Assembly (NCBI RefSeq): GCF_020005365.1 | Contig: NZ_JACNML010000006.1 | Coordinates: 1-64,000 of the forward strand | DNA from: Kangiella shandongensis | GTDB lineage: Bacteria; Pseudomonadota; Gammaproteobacteria; Enterobacterales; Kangiellaceae | Direction: 5' to 3' | Length of the DNA stretch: 64,000 nucleotides | In this document: one piece after another, positions 26,479 to 35,631 of the stretch | Numbering within the stretch: the stretch's first letter is position 1 | Layout: the number at the start of each line of letters is the position of its first letter | Program-made: the position numbers and the translations under genes | Notes under the pieces: model-generated | Databases searched by the model: none | The model's input: only the letters and a program-made list of their open reading frames with translations | Told to the model about the DNA's origin: nothing

Positions 26479-27591
26479 TTAGTAAGTACGGATTGGAATA
26501 TAGGTTGCGTTATTGTTTTCTTCTTTTTCCGCAAGGCTCTTATTCGGATCCATAATCGCACCCAACCAATAATTTTGCCCAACGTTAAGGCTCGACGGGA
26601 TCGTCACCGTACGCGTGGCCGTATACACGCTACCTTCAGGATTCAAGGTAAATGCGGTAGACGCGATCAAAGTATCATAGGTTGTAATCAAACTATTGGT
26701 CGATACCACATAATGGATCGTTGGATACTGTGATGACTCACCACTATTCTCGTAAGTGAACTCTGCTCGTACCGTTTGACCTGGGTACACATAGTAGCGG
26801 CGCTCACCATTCACCGTGTTGTAAGACAGCTCATAGCCCGATGTATTGTACAGTTTGGTTCGAATATGAGAACTGTAGGCACCGCGGGCACCATTGTACT
26901 TCCAGTGAACGACACCAACGTCCTGCACATTGCTGGACGAATTATTACCGTATAGCTGACGTAATGCATAGTTAGCATCTTCGCCCAGGTAAGCCAGAGC
27001 ATAAACGTAATTACGATGGATATGATCCCAGTCCTGTCCCATAATGCTGTAACGACCATTCTCATGACCTAAACCGGCACCATGACCAAATTCATGCAGT
27101 GCTGTTGTCTTGAAAGGTCTTGAAGAACCACCGTAAGGGAACAGATTAGTTGCGTTACCGCGAATACCATATTCCACGTTAGGGGTATAGTTAACCGTGT
27201 TTTTGAACACAATATCAGACTCAGTAATTTTATGTTTCCAGCCAAACGACCAATAACACGACTTCCAGGTATAGGCCACGGCTGGTGCTCCTAAATCACT
27301 GGTCCACCACACCTCATTCTCACCATTACCCATGCCGACAGAAGCTTCATCGTATTGCATTGAGAAACGGATATTACTCGCATTCTTATTAAACTGAGTA
27401 ATCACATGACCCAGCGCCTTTCTGTAATCGTTACCCGATGGAAAACCAACCGCACTCGCACGATAGGTTACGTTGTTACTGTGCCACTTTTTATAAACCC
27501 CATTACAAGAGTCATCAAGCGACGCCGCTGTCGCGTCATTCGTAAAAGCAGCAACGACACACATTGCCGATAATAAGATTAATTTTTTCAT
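26479..27591 (-). CDS. Secreted metzincin zinc protease with C-terminal CARDB-like domain
   Basis: A 370-residue exported protein. A signal peptide (about 1-22, ATAA cleavage region) precedes a matrixin-like catalytic domain (about 25-215). This has the extended zinc motif HEFGHGAGLGH and a Met-turn in YSIMG shortly after. The C-terminal half (about 230-365) is beta-rich, with LNVGQNYWLGAIMDPNKS and EKEENNNA, like CARDB adhesion domains. Likely an extracellular protease acting on proteins or peptides. The gene 24 bases upstream encodes a small exported partner. Confidence 0.85.
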   Translation of the reverse strand: MKKLILLSAMCVVAAFTNDATAASLDDSCNGVYKKWHSNNVTYRASAVGFPSGNDYRKALGHVITQFNKNASNIRFSMQYDEASVGMGNGENEVWWTSDLGAPAVAYTWKSCYWSFGWKHKITESDIVFKNTVNYTPNVEYGIRGNATNLFPYGGSSRPFKTTALHEFGHGAGLGHENGRYSIMGQDWDHIHRNYVYALAYLGEDANYALRQLYGNNSSSNVQDVGVVHWKYNGARGAYSSHIRTKLYNTSGYELSYNTVNGERRYYVYPGQTVRAEFTYENSGESSQYPTIHYVVSTNSLITTYDTLIASTAFTLNPEGSVYTATRTVTIPSSLNVGQNYWLGAIMDPNKSLAEKEENNNATYIPIRTY

Positions 27592-27615
27592 AAGACTTTC
27601 TCCCTAAAATCTGAA

Positions 27616-28350
27616 TTACTGAACGTCCTGTTCAATGATTGTCTTTTCTTTTTTCGCTCGTGGCGGAAGCTTTGGTGCTGGCATAGCCATCATCGCCGCA
27701 GCATGAAAATCCTGCGACATATCTGCACTACGCAAAGTTTTCGCTGATTTTCCTTTCATCAGCGTAACGACTTTTCTCTTAAAGGCTTTAAGAGACATAC
27801 TTTGCTTTGGCTGACGTACCGGCTTACGCGCCTGACTTTGGCTCTCACCAACAGCTTCAACCATAGGTTGTGGTTGTTTGCCTTTGCCAACGGCTAAAGC
27901 TTTCCCAGTATGATCAAACACCTGATCGTTCTTCACTCGAAACAAACCATTCGAGCACTGAACCAGAGGGCATTGACCATCATCTTTCTGGCTTAAAAAC
28001 ACAATATCTCGCGAACCTTTTACAAACTCAGGAACGTTCGAGACCTCGAGCGTTTTATAGTGCTTTTCGCTGATTTTCTTTACTCCGCCAATAAAACGTA
28101 AGGTTACCTCGCGTCCGGCATTGCCCGAACCGAAATCATCTTCGATACGGTATGTCACAAAAGTGTGGGGGATACCTTCTACCGAGTCCTTATAGTCAAT
28201 ACCGACAACCTCACCTTGAAATGCAGCTGAAGCTTGTTTGCTGATGTTGGCAAGATCAGTTGAATCATTGATAGATGCTATGGTGGATAATGAAGTCGCT
28301 GACAGTCCAGCAAAAGCAGCTGCCAACCATAATTGTTTATTCCTTTTCAT
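27616..28350 (-). CDS. Exported hypothetical protein paired with the metzincin
   Basis: A 244-residue protein with a signal peptide (about 1-24). A globular part (about 28-150) contains GEVVGIDYKDS, PHTFVTYRIEDDF and a Cys pair (CPLVQC). The tail (about 155-244) is basic, Pro/Lys-rich and low-complexity. No family is recognised with certainty. Close coupling (24 bases) to the protease gene suggests a chaperone, inhibitor or surface partner. That role is inference. Confidence 0.6.
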   Translation of the reverse strand: MKRNKQLWLAAAFAGLSATSLSTIASINDSTDLANISKQASAAFQGEVVGIDYKDSVEGIPHTFVTYRIEDDFGSGNAGREVTLRFIGGVKKISEKHYKTLEVSNVPEFVKGSRDIVFLSQKDDGQCPLVQCSNGLFRVKNDQVFDHTGKALAVGKGKQPQPMVEAVGESQSQARKPVRQPKQSMSLKAFKRKVVTLMKGKSAKTLRSADMSQDFHAAAMMAMPAPKLPPRAKKEKTIIEQDVQ

Positions 28351-29083
28351 AAATATAACTCCTTCTTTAGTGAAGCCTACGTCATGTAAGCAACTACCAG
28401 CTTATAGAGGACTCTTACGATTACAAGACACTCATTTGTTTTCTTATAAATAAAATCAATGAGTTATTGTTTATATTCACACCATTTTCAGAAAAATCAT
28501 CATCGACATTAAGAGATAGCTTACACCCGATGGCCCCGACACTCTTACCTTCGGCTATTATTCACCGCTGTCTTCCTAACGTGCCTGCAACCTTGAATAA
28601 GTCCCATGTTTCAGCTATAAATACCGCATGCACTATTTCCCACACCAAAAAACATCCGGGTTTATCTTCGCCAATCAGGGCGGATGCAAATGGATCCTGG
28701 ATTGAAACCTCTTTCCTTATAGCGCTAATTTCTGCGCTTTGGCGTTTGCACGCGCCTGTAATACTCAGGCCTGTTGCTCATTCATAAAACGCCTCTGTTG
28801 TGTATAAAATGTCGTCAATCGCGGCGGAAGATGTTAAGATTTAGTCATTCTAAATCAACAACTTACAACAAAGAGTGACAACATTTTAAACACAACCCAA
28901 AGGGCTGAGGCTATTTTCGCCCAGCAGAGATATTTTATGAATGATCAACAGACCGTAATATTTTCTTTAGATTCGTTTATAAAACATACAGCCGTTTGAT
29001 TAGGATTTTGTCATAGAACTAAATCCGTATATACAACGAAGAGCTTTAGCAAACGGTTAAAAAGTCAAATGCTTGAGGAATTT
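28351..29083. other. Long divergent intergenic region upstream of the kynurenine operon
   Basis: About 730 bases between the exported protein gene and the deaminase gene. It holds a minus-strand open stretch without start codon (28562-28777), a perfect 7-base inverted repeat (28838-28856), and a 20-codon open frame at 28937-28999. No gene is supported. Promoters for both flanking operons must lie here. Confidence 0.5.
28838..28856. promoter_or_regulatory. Possible operator palindrome for the kynurenine operon
   Basis: GATTTAG, five bases, CTAAATC: a perfect 7-base inverted repeat about 230 bases before the first gene of the kynurenine operon. The size fits a dimeric regulator site. No regulator gene is adjacent. 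Confidence 0.3.
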
Positions 29084-29500
29084 ATGTCAGAAAAAATTGT
29101 ATCCAGCAAAGCCCCTGAGCCTGTCGGTCTTTATCCCCACGCACGCCGCGTCGGCAACCTGCTATTTTTATCAGGCGTCGGTCCACGCCAGAAAGGGAGC
29201 AAAGACATTCCCGGCGTAACACTGGATGATAATGGCAATATTATCGATTATTGTATTGAAACCCAGTGTCGTAGCGTCTTTGATAATATTCGATGGATTC
29301 TGGAAGAGTCGGGCTCCAGCTGGGAGCAACTGGTCGATGTCCAGGTGTTCTTGACCAACATGAAAGATGACTTTAAGACCTATAATAAAGTTTACGCTGA
29401 GTATTTCGCCGACAACCAGCCCTGCCGTACCACCATTGAGATCAGCTCGCTACCGACACCGATAGCAATTGAGCTGAAGTGTATCGCGACCATTGAATAG
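29084..29500 (+). CDS. 2-aminomuconate deaminase (RidA family)
   Basis: About 138 residues of the RidA/YjgF fold, closest to AmnD/NbaF deaminases that turn 2-aminomuconate into 4-oxalocrotonate. Shared features are LYPHARRVGNLLFLSG near the start, FLTNMKDDFKTYNKVY near 100 and ELKCIA at the end. I chose the ATG at 29084, with GAGGA five bases upstream, over the ATG at 29069. First gene of the kynurenine operon. Placement next to the dioxygenase supports the specific role over general RidA housekeeping. Confidence 0.85.
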   Translation: MSEKIVSSKAPEPVGLYPHARRVGNLLFLSGVGPRQKGSKDIPGVTLDDNGNIIDYCIETQCRSVFDNIRWILEESGSSWEQLVDVQVFLTNMKDDFKTYNKVYAEYFADNQPCRTTIEISSLPTPIAIELKCIATIE

Positions 29501-29518
29501 GATAACCGGAGGATAGTC

Positions 29519-30061
29519 ATGAGTGAATCAACAGCAAAGCCAGTAGCTCCTTTTAATTTCCAACAATGGATTGATGAACACCGTCATCTATTGCAACCGC
29601 CGGTGTGTAACAAACAGGTATTTGAGCAGGATGACTTTATTGTGATGGTCGTTGGTGGGCCTAACGGACGTCGAGATTTTCATTACGATGAAGGGCCAGA
29701 ATTTTTCTACCAACTGGAAGGTGAGATGGAACTTCGAACCATTCAGGATGGCAAGCGCGTCGACTATCCGATTAAAGCTGGCGAGATCTTCTTATTACCT
29801 CCCCAAGTGCCGCACTCCCCGGTTCGCTTTGCAAACTCCATTGGCCTTGTGGTCGAGCGTAAACGCTTGCCCCATGAAAAAGATGGCCTGATGTGGTTTT
29901 GCGAAAACTGTGATAACAAATTGTATGAAGAATATTTTCCATTAACCAATGTGGAAAAAGACTTCCTCCCCGTTTTCGAGCGCTTTTTAGAGAGCGAAGC
30001 ACACAGAACCTGTGATCAATGCGGCACTGTCATGCCAAAAGAAAATAAATTGGATCTATAA
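29519..30061 (+). CDS. nbaC: 3-hydroxyanthranilate 3,4-dioxygenase
   Basis: A 180-residue cupin enzyme that opens 3-hydroxyanthranilate to 2-amino-3-carboxymuconate semialdehyde. Iron ligands lie in [19 protein letters not shown] (near residue 50) and PPQVPHSP (near 95). The C-terminal CENCDNKL and CDQCGTVMP form the second, rubredoxin-like iron site typical of bacterial enzymes. Strong GGAGG ribosome site. The product is the substrate of the decarboxylase encoded next. Confidence 0.95.
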   Translation: MSESTAKPVAPFNFQQWIDEHRHLLQPPVCNKQVFEQDDFIVMVVGGPNGRRDFHYDEGPEFFYQLEGEMELRTIQDGKRVDYPIKAGEIFLLPPQVPHSPVRFANSIGLVVERKRLPHEKDGLMWFCENCDNKLYEEYFPLTNVEKDFLPVFERFLESEAHRTCDQCGTVMPKENKLDL

Positions 30062-30066
30062 CGTTT

Positions 30067-31086
30067 ATGAACCCACTTAAAATTGATATTCACACTCACA
30101 TACTGCCGGAAAACTGGCCTGACTTGAAAGAAAGATATGGCTACGGTGGCTTTGTACAACTCGATCACCATAAATGTGGCTGTGCACGCATGATAGTTGA
30201 CGGTAAGTTCTTTAGGGAGATTGAGGAGAACTGCTGGTCACCGGAAGTACGTATGAAAGACTGTGACCACCACGGTGTTCATGTGCAAGTGTTATCGACG
30301 GTGCCCATCATGTTTAACTACTGGGCAAAAGCCGAAGATACTCACGACCTGTCACGTTTCCTCAATGACCATATTGCAGGCATTGTCGAAAAGTACCCGA
30401 AACGTTTTATTGGTCTCGGCACGTTACCGATGCAGGCTCCCGATCTAGCGGTTAAAGAGCTGGAGCGCTGTGTCAAAGAAATAGGTCTGGCCGGTGTGCA
30501 GATTGGCTCGCATGTCAATGGCTGGAACTTAAATGCACCTGAGCTTGAAGAGTTCTTTGCCGCGGCCGAAGAGCTGGATGCAGCGGTCTTTGTTCACCCG
30601 TGGGACATGGTCGGTAAGGAAAAAATGCAAAAGTACTGGATGCCCTGGTTAGTGGGCATGCCAGCCGAAACATCGCTGGCCATTAACTCTATGATTTTTG
30701 GCGGCGTTCTGGAGCGTCACCCGAATCTGCGCGTGGCTTTTGCTCACGGTGGCGGTAGCTTCCCAGCAACCATTGGCCGAATCGAGCATGCTTACAATGT
30801 TCGCCCTGACTTGATGGCGGTCGACAATCCGCATAATCCACGCAAATATCTCGACCAAATTTACCTTGATACTCTGGTTCATGACCAGGGCATGTTGGAC
30901 TATATCGTCAACCTGATGGGTCCAGAAAAATTAGCTCTAGGTACTGACTACCCTTTCCCTCTGGGAGAACTGGAACCAGGCAAGCTTATCCAGTCGATGA
31001 ATTATGAGCGTTCGGTAGAAGATCGCTTACTGCATGGCACGGCATTAGAGTGGCTGAAACTGAATAAGCAGGACTTTATGCCATGA
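30067..31086 (+). CDS. nbaD: 2-amino-3-carboxymuconate-6-semialdehyde decarboxylase
   Basis: A 339-residue amidohydrolase-fold zinc enzyme (ACMSD) that removes CO2 to give 2-aminomuconate semialdehyde. Metal-binding features are DIHTHILP at the N-terminus, the His in VFVHPWDM (near 175), FAHGGGSFPATIGR (near 225) and LGTDYPFP (near 295). Length is typical. It starts 5 bases after the dioxygenase and overlaps the next gene by 4 bases, so all three are tightly coupled. Confidence 0.95.
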   Translation: MNPLKIDIHTHILPENWPDLKERYGYGGFVQLDHHKCGCARMIVDGKFFREIEENCWSPEVRMKDCDHHGVHVQVLSTVPIMFNYWAKAEDTHDLSRFLNDHIAGIVEKYPKRFIGLGTLPMQAPDLAVKELERCVKEIGLAGVQIGSHVNGWNLNAPELEEFFAAAEELDAAVFVHPWDMVGKEKMQKYWMPWLVGMPAETSLAINSMIFGGVLERHPNLRVAFAHGGGSFPATIGRIEHAYNVRPDLMAVDNPHNPRKYLDQIYLDTLVHDQGMLDYIVNLMGPEKLALGTDYPFPLGELEPGKLIQSMNYERSVEDRLLHGTALEWLKLNKQDFMP

Positions 31087-31922
31087 GCACCTTTGTCGAG
31101 TTCGATGGCCACACCTACCAGCTGGAGCTGTCGCAAGCCAGCTCCATCGCCATACCGCTAGCGTTTGACAAAGCTCAGCCAAATCACTTTGGTGCTAACC
31201 AGGCGAAAAAAGAAATCCTACAGGGCGATGGTTTTATTGGCGATACCAGCAAGGGCGGCAGTTGCAATGTCAGTAGCATTGAAATGGTGCCGCACTGTAA
31301 TGGTACTCACACCGAGACCGTGCATCATATTATTGATGAGCTGGTTCCGGTGGGCAATGCTCTGACCAGCTCACTAACAAGCTGTTATGTCCTGTCAGTG
31401 ACGCCGCAACGCGCCAGCGACACCAATGAACACTACCGCCCCAATCGTGAAGATAATGATCTTCTAATTACGCGACAAGCGTTAGAGCAGGAATTATCGA
31501 GCCAGGATCTGGATTTGATGGGTGCTGTCGCTATTCGTACGCTACCCAACACTCGAGACAAGCGTAGCCGCGTTTATGGGGAGTCGGAGCAGCCGCCCTT
31601 TTTCTCGACTGAAGCTATTGAGTGGTTAAGCCAGTCAAATATTCACCACCTGTTAGTCGACTTCCCGTCGATCGATAAAATGTTCGACGAAGGCCAGCTG
31701 CATAACCATCACACCTTTTGGAATGTCCCTCACGGCACACACCAACTGACAGACACCACACTAATCCATCGCACGATTACCGAAATGGTCTTCGTTGACG
31801 ATGATATTACCGATGGACTCTATTGGCTCAACTTGCAACTGCCGCACTTTCAGCTGGACGCCGCGCCGAGTCGCCCGGTGTTATACCCGTTAACTGACAT
31901 CACTGAAGCCAGCGATGTCTGA
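31083..31922 (+). CDS. Cyclase-family hydrolase, putative kynurenine formamidase
   Basis: A 279-residue member of the cyclase family (KynB-like metal hydrolases). The metal motif appears as PHCNGTHTETVHHI (near residue 78), a variant of HxGTHxDxPxH. It is longer than standard KynB (about 210 residues), so it is a separate branch. Its place directly before kynureninase makes hydrolysis of N-formylkynurenine the natural guess. It is coupled to the decarboxylase gene by an ATGA overlap. Confidence 0.75.
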   Translation: MSTFVEFDGHTYQLELSQASSIAIPLAFDKAQPNHFGANQAKKEILQGDGFIGDTSKGGSCNVSSIEMVPHCNGTHTETVHHIIDELVPVGNALTSSLTSCYVLSVTPQRASDTNEHYRPNREDNDLLITRQALEQELSSQDLDLMGAVAIRTLPNTRDKRSRVYGESEQPPFFSTEAIEWLSQSNIHHLLVDFPSIDKMFDEGQLHNHHTFWNVPHGTHQLTDTTLIHRTITEMVFVDDDITDGLYWLNLQLPHFQLDAAPSRPVLYPLTDITEASDV

Positions 31923-31937
31923 GTTTGGAATACAAAA

Positions 31938-33227
31938 ATGAGTACTATTTTCAGTTTAGATTATGCCAAAAACCTGGACAGCCAGGATCCTTTAAAGGCC
32001 ATTCGTGATGAATTTGCTATCCCCAAACAAAGCAATGGCGATGACGAAATTTATCTGTGTGGTAACTCTCTTGGTTTACAACCGAAATTAGCAGCTGAGT
32101 ACGTTAATGATGAATTAACACAGTGGCGTAAGCTTGGAGTGAAAGGACACTTTTCCGGCGACTACCCCTGGATGCCGTATCATGAATTTTTGAGTCAGGG
32201 TTTTGCCGATCTGGTTGGTGCTAAAACCTCTGAAGTAGTGAGCATGAATACACTAACCGCTAACCTGCACTTCATGATGGTTAGCTTTTATCGCCCGACA
32301 CCAACTCGCCATAAAATTATCATTGAGGATCATGCCTTCCCTTCCGATCACTATGCGGTGGAGTCGCAAATAAAGTACCACGGCTTCGACCCGACAGAGA
32401 GCATGATTTTACTCAAACCTCGCGACGGTGAAGAAATCCTGCGTGATAACGATATTTTGCAGGCGATCCAAGAGCACGGTGACTCAACAGCCTTAATCCT
32501 GCTACCCGGAGTACAATATTACACGGGACAGGTTCTGGATATGGAAGCGATCACCAAAGCCGGACACGCCAAAGGCTGTTATGTCGGATTCGATCTGGCT
32601 CACGCTGCCGGGAATATCCCAATGAAACTCCATCAATGGGGACCGGACTTTGCCGCCTGGTGTACTTATAAATACCTTAACTCAGGCCCAGGCTCTGTTG
32701 CCGGCTGTTTTGTGCATGAACGTCATCACAAAGATAAAGCTCTTCCTCGCTTTGCCGGCTGGTGGGGTCATGACAAAGAGTCACGCTTTAAAATGGAAAA
32801 CAGTTTTGTGCCGACGGAAAGTGCCGAAGCCTGGCAACTATCCAATCCGCCAATCTTATCGCTGGCAGCCATTCGCGGCTCACTGGATACGGTAGCTAAA
32901 GCAGGCGGCATCGAAAAGTTACGTGAGAAGTCGCTGAAACTAACCGCCTATCTGCGTCAGTTATTGGAAACAGAACTGTCTGAAGAAGTCAATATTCTGA
33001 CACCTAAGTTAGAAAAAGCGTCGGGCGCCCAGCTGTCACTGACTATTAACTTGCACGGTACTGACGGTAAAACGATCTTTGATGCCATCGAAGCGGCTGG
33101 CGTTACCTGTGACTTCCGTTACCCCAACGTGATACGGGTTGCGCCCGTGCCGCAATACAACTCGTTTGAAGACTGTTACCGTTTCGTCGACATCCTAAAA
33201 CAAGCGATTGAGGGAGCAAAAGCATGA
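31938..33227 (+). CDS. kynU: Kynureninase
   Basis: A 429-residue PLP enzyme that cleaves (3-hydroxy)kynurenine to (3-hydroxy)anthranilate and alanine. Features are YLCGNSLGLQPK near residue 38, GVQYYTGQ near 192, GFDLAHAAGN near 215 and the PLP lysine in WCTYKYLNSGPGS near 242. Length matches the family. It overlaps the monooxygenase gene by an ATGA stop/start. Confidence 0.95.
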   Translation: MSTIFSLDYAKNLDSQDPLKAIRDEFAIPKQSNGDDEIYLCGNSLGLQPKLAAEYVNDELTQWRKLGVKGHFSGDYPWMPYHEFLSQGFADLVGAKTSEVVSMNTLTANLHFMMVSFYRPTPTRHKIIIEDHAFPSDHYAVESQIKYHGFDPTESMILLKPRDGEEILRDNDILQAIQEHGDSTALILLPGVQYYTGQVLDMEAITKAGHAKGCYVGFDLAHAAGNIPMKLHQWGPDFAAWCTYKYLNSGPGSVAGCFVHERHHKDKALPRFAGWWGHDKESRFKMENSFVPTESAEAWQLSNPPILSLAAIRGSLDTVAKAGGIEKLREKSLKLTAYLRQLLETELSEEVNILTPKLEKASGAQLSLTINLHGTDGKTIFDAIEAAGVTCDFRYPNVIRVAPVPQYNSFEDCYRFVDILKQAIEGAKA

Positions 33228-34597
33228 GCGATAAAAATCATATCACCTTAATCGGTGCTGGCCTGGTTGGCTCGTTGATGAGCATTTATCTCGGTCAACG
33301 CGGCTACCGGGTTAATGTCTATGAAAAGTTACCGGACATTAGAAACACCTCTATTCCAGCAGGCCGCTCGATCAATTTAGCCCTGGCTAATCGAGGTATT
33401 CGTGCACTGGAACAGGTCGGTATTATTGACAAGGTTAACGAGCTATTAATTCCAATGAAAGGTCGCATGCTGCATGATGTTGCAGGGAAACTCACGCTGC
33501 AACCGTATGGGCGTAAACCAGAAGAAGTCATCTACTCGGTATCACGGGCAGGGCTTGTGAGCTTACTGCGTGATGAGGCGGAGGCAACTGGTAACGTTAC
33601 CTTCCACTTTGAGCAAGAGCTGACGGATATCAGCCCTGATAATAAAACTGTCAGTATCCAAAATGAGAAAACCAACGAAGAAGAGACGCTGGAATACGAT
33701 ATCCTATTAGGTGCTGACGGGGCTGGCTCACAAACCCGACAGACGCTGGAAAGACTCGGTGTCGATGGTTTCTCTTCAGAGCTACTGAAACACTCCTATA
33801 AAGAATTAACCATTCCTGCTGGAGATAGCAAAACACCATTCCAAATCGAAAAAGAGGCGTTGCACATCTGGCCTCGTGGCGGCTATATGTTAATCGCATT
33901 ACCTAATCTGGACGGCTCCTTTACCGTTACTCTGTTTATGCCGAACGAGGGGCCGGTAAGCTTCGACGCTTTTGACAGCAAAGAAGCAGTTGAGGCCTTT
34001 TTTCAGGAACAGTTTTCCGACGTTCTGGAGCTCATCCCCAATCTGGCAGACGATTACTTTAACAATCCGACCGGGATATTGGGCACGGTTCGCTCCAAGC
34101 ACTGGAGCTACAAGGATATCCTCCTCTTTGGCGATGCCTCTCACGCCATCGTGCCGTTCCATGGTCAGGGCATGAATTGTGGTTTTGAAGACTGTTCTGA
34201 ATTACACCGTCTGCTCAACAAACACTCGGATGACTGGTCAGCTGTTATGCCAGAGTTTGAGGCGGTGAGAAAGGAGAATGCCAATGCCATCGCCGACATG
34301 GCCTTAGAGAATTATGTCGAGATGCGTGATTCGGTGCGTGACCCGAAGTTTCAACTGAAAAAACAGATTGCCTTTAAACTGGAAGAACTCTACCCGACAA
34401 CCTTTATCCCGCGTTACTCCATGGTGATGTTCCACCATATGCCGTATGCAGAGGCTTACCGACGTGGTAAAGTTCAAAACGATATCCTGAACCAACTAAC
34501 AGAAGGCCATGATGAGATTGAGCATATTGACTGGAAACTTGCTCATGAGTTGGTTCAACAGAACCTGGAGCCTTTCTCAAAGGAGTTACTACATTGA
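33224..34597 (+). CDS. kmo: Kynurenine 3-monooxygenase
   Basis: A 457-residue FAD enzyme that hydroxylates kynurenine using NADPH and O2. Seen here are the FAD motif GAGLVGSLMSIYLGQRGY at the start, RSINLALANRG near 50, ADGAGSQTR near 168 and GDASHAIVPFHGQGMNCGFED near 305. The C-terminal region may contact membrane, as in other KMOs. Ribosome site GAGGGAG. It overlaps both neighbours. Confidence 0.95.
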   Translation: MSDKNHITLIGAGLVGSLMSIYLGQRGYRVNVYEKLPDIRNTSIPAGRSINLALANRGIRALEQVGIIDKVNELLIPMKGRMLHDVAGKLTLQPYGRKPEEVIYSVSRAGLVSLLRDEAEATGNVTFHFEQELTDISPDNKTVSIQNEKTNEEETLEYDILLGADGAGSQTRQTLERLGVDGFSSELLKHSYKELTIPAGDSKTPFQIEKEALHIWPRGGYMLIALPNLDGSFTVTLFMPNEGPVSFDAFDSKEAVEAFFQEQFSDVLELIPNLADDYFNNPTGILGTVRSKHWSYKDILLFGDASHAIVPFHGQGMNCGFEDCSELHRLLNKHSDDWSAVMPEFEAVRKENANAIADMALENYVEMRDSVRDPKFQLKKQIAFKLEELYPTTFIPRYSMVMFHHMPYAEAYRRGKVQNDILNQLTEGHDEIEHIDWKLAHELVQQNLEPFSKELLH

Positions 34598-35625
34598 AAT
34601 ATTTAATTAAAACGATACTGCTGCTAATAGGATTTTCGGTTCAAGCCGAAGCTGACGACAGTGAATCAAAGTCAAATATCCAGCAAGCTGAGCAATGGAT
34701 GCACTACCTTGCTCATGATGATCGCCAGGGACGTCTTACCGGCAGCGAGGAAAGCAAAGCCGTTCAGCAATGGCTAATTAAACGTTTTAAAGAGATCGGT
34801 ATCAAGCCCTTACCAGGACAGGAAGGTTATCTACAGCCATTCACGGCAACCAACCGTCAGGGTGAGCCACGCCAGGCGGCCAACGTGATTGGTTATATCC
34901 CCTGTCGCTGTGACAGTGAGCGCTTTTTTATGATCGGCGCGCATTATGATCATATTGGGACTAACTCCAAACTTGATGGTGACACCATCTTTAACGGCGC
35001 GGACGACGATGCCAGCGGCGTAGTTGCCTCGCTGGTGTTAGCTCAGGCGCTCCAACAATATGAAACGCTCCCATTCAATATCATCATCGCGGCCTGGGAT
35101 GCGGAAGAAATGGGACTGCAAGGCTCTAAATATTTTGCTCAGAATCCGCTGATAGATTTAACGCAGATTGAAAGCGGCTTTATGTTTGAGTTAGTTGGCG
35201 TGCCACTAAAAGATAAGCTCAACAGCGCCTGGATGACGGGCGACAAGTACTCCAGTTTGTATCCATTACTGCAAAAACAGTTAGCGCAGCAGGGGTGGCA
35301 GCTGGATCCGGTTTTGGATCCTAAAATGGGCTTATTCTTCCGCTCCGATAACGCCCCTTTTGCCTTAATGGATGCCGATAGCGAGGTCATCAAGAAAGCG
35401 TTTGAAGGCAAAGAAAAAGCAAAAGTAACAGGCATCCCCATGCATGCCATTTCAGTCTGGCGCGGACAGAACCATTACCACCAGGTTCACGATGAAGCTG
35501 AGCTGATCGATATTCCCAACTTGGTTTCACTGGCAGAAGCACTGGCAGCGGCTCTGAGTAGCCTGCCCACCGATACCCAGATCGAATGGCACGACAACTC
35601 CCAGTTCAATTTTTCACGCCCGTAG
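34594..35625 (+). CDS. Exported M28 family aminopeptidase
   Basis: A 343-residue zinc peptidase with a signal peptide (about 1-20, QAEA). Zinc ligands of M28 are visible: GAHYDHIG (near 110), NGADDDASG (near 133), DAEEMGLQG (near 170), and a late His in NHYHQVHDEA. It should release N-terminal amino acids from peptides outside the cytoplasm. The start is TTG, overlapping the kmo stop codon, with AAGGAG upstream, so translation is coupled to kynurenine degradation genes. A link between peptide breakdown and tryptophan use is inferred. Confidence 0.9.
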   Translation: MKYLIKTILLLIGFSVQAEADDSESKSNIQQAEQWMHYLAHDDRQGRLTGSEESKAVQQWLIKRFKEIGIKPLPGQEGYLQPFTATNRQGEPRQAANVIGYIPCRCDSERFFMIGAHYDHIGTNSKLDGDTIFNGADDDASGVVASLVLAQALQQYETLPFNIIIAAWDAEEMGLQGSKYFAQNPLIDLTQIESGFMFELVGVPLKDKLNSAWMTGDKYSSLYPLLQKQLAQQGWQLDPVLDPKMGLFFRSDNAPFALMDADSEVIKKAFEGKEKAKVTGIPMHAISVWRGQNHYHQVHDEAELIDIPNLVSLAEALAAALSSLPTDTQIEWHDNSQFNFSRP

Positions 35626-35631
35626 TAATTA

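Noticed and set aside
28467-28787. Forward open frame of 106 codons upstream of the kynurenine operon
   Set aside because: The minus strand of the same stretch looks more protein-like, there is no ribosome site, and composition is odd. Treated as a remnant, not a gene.
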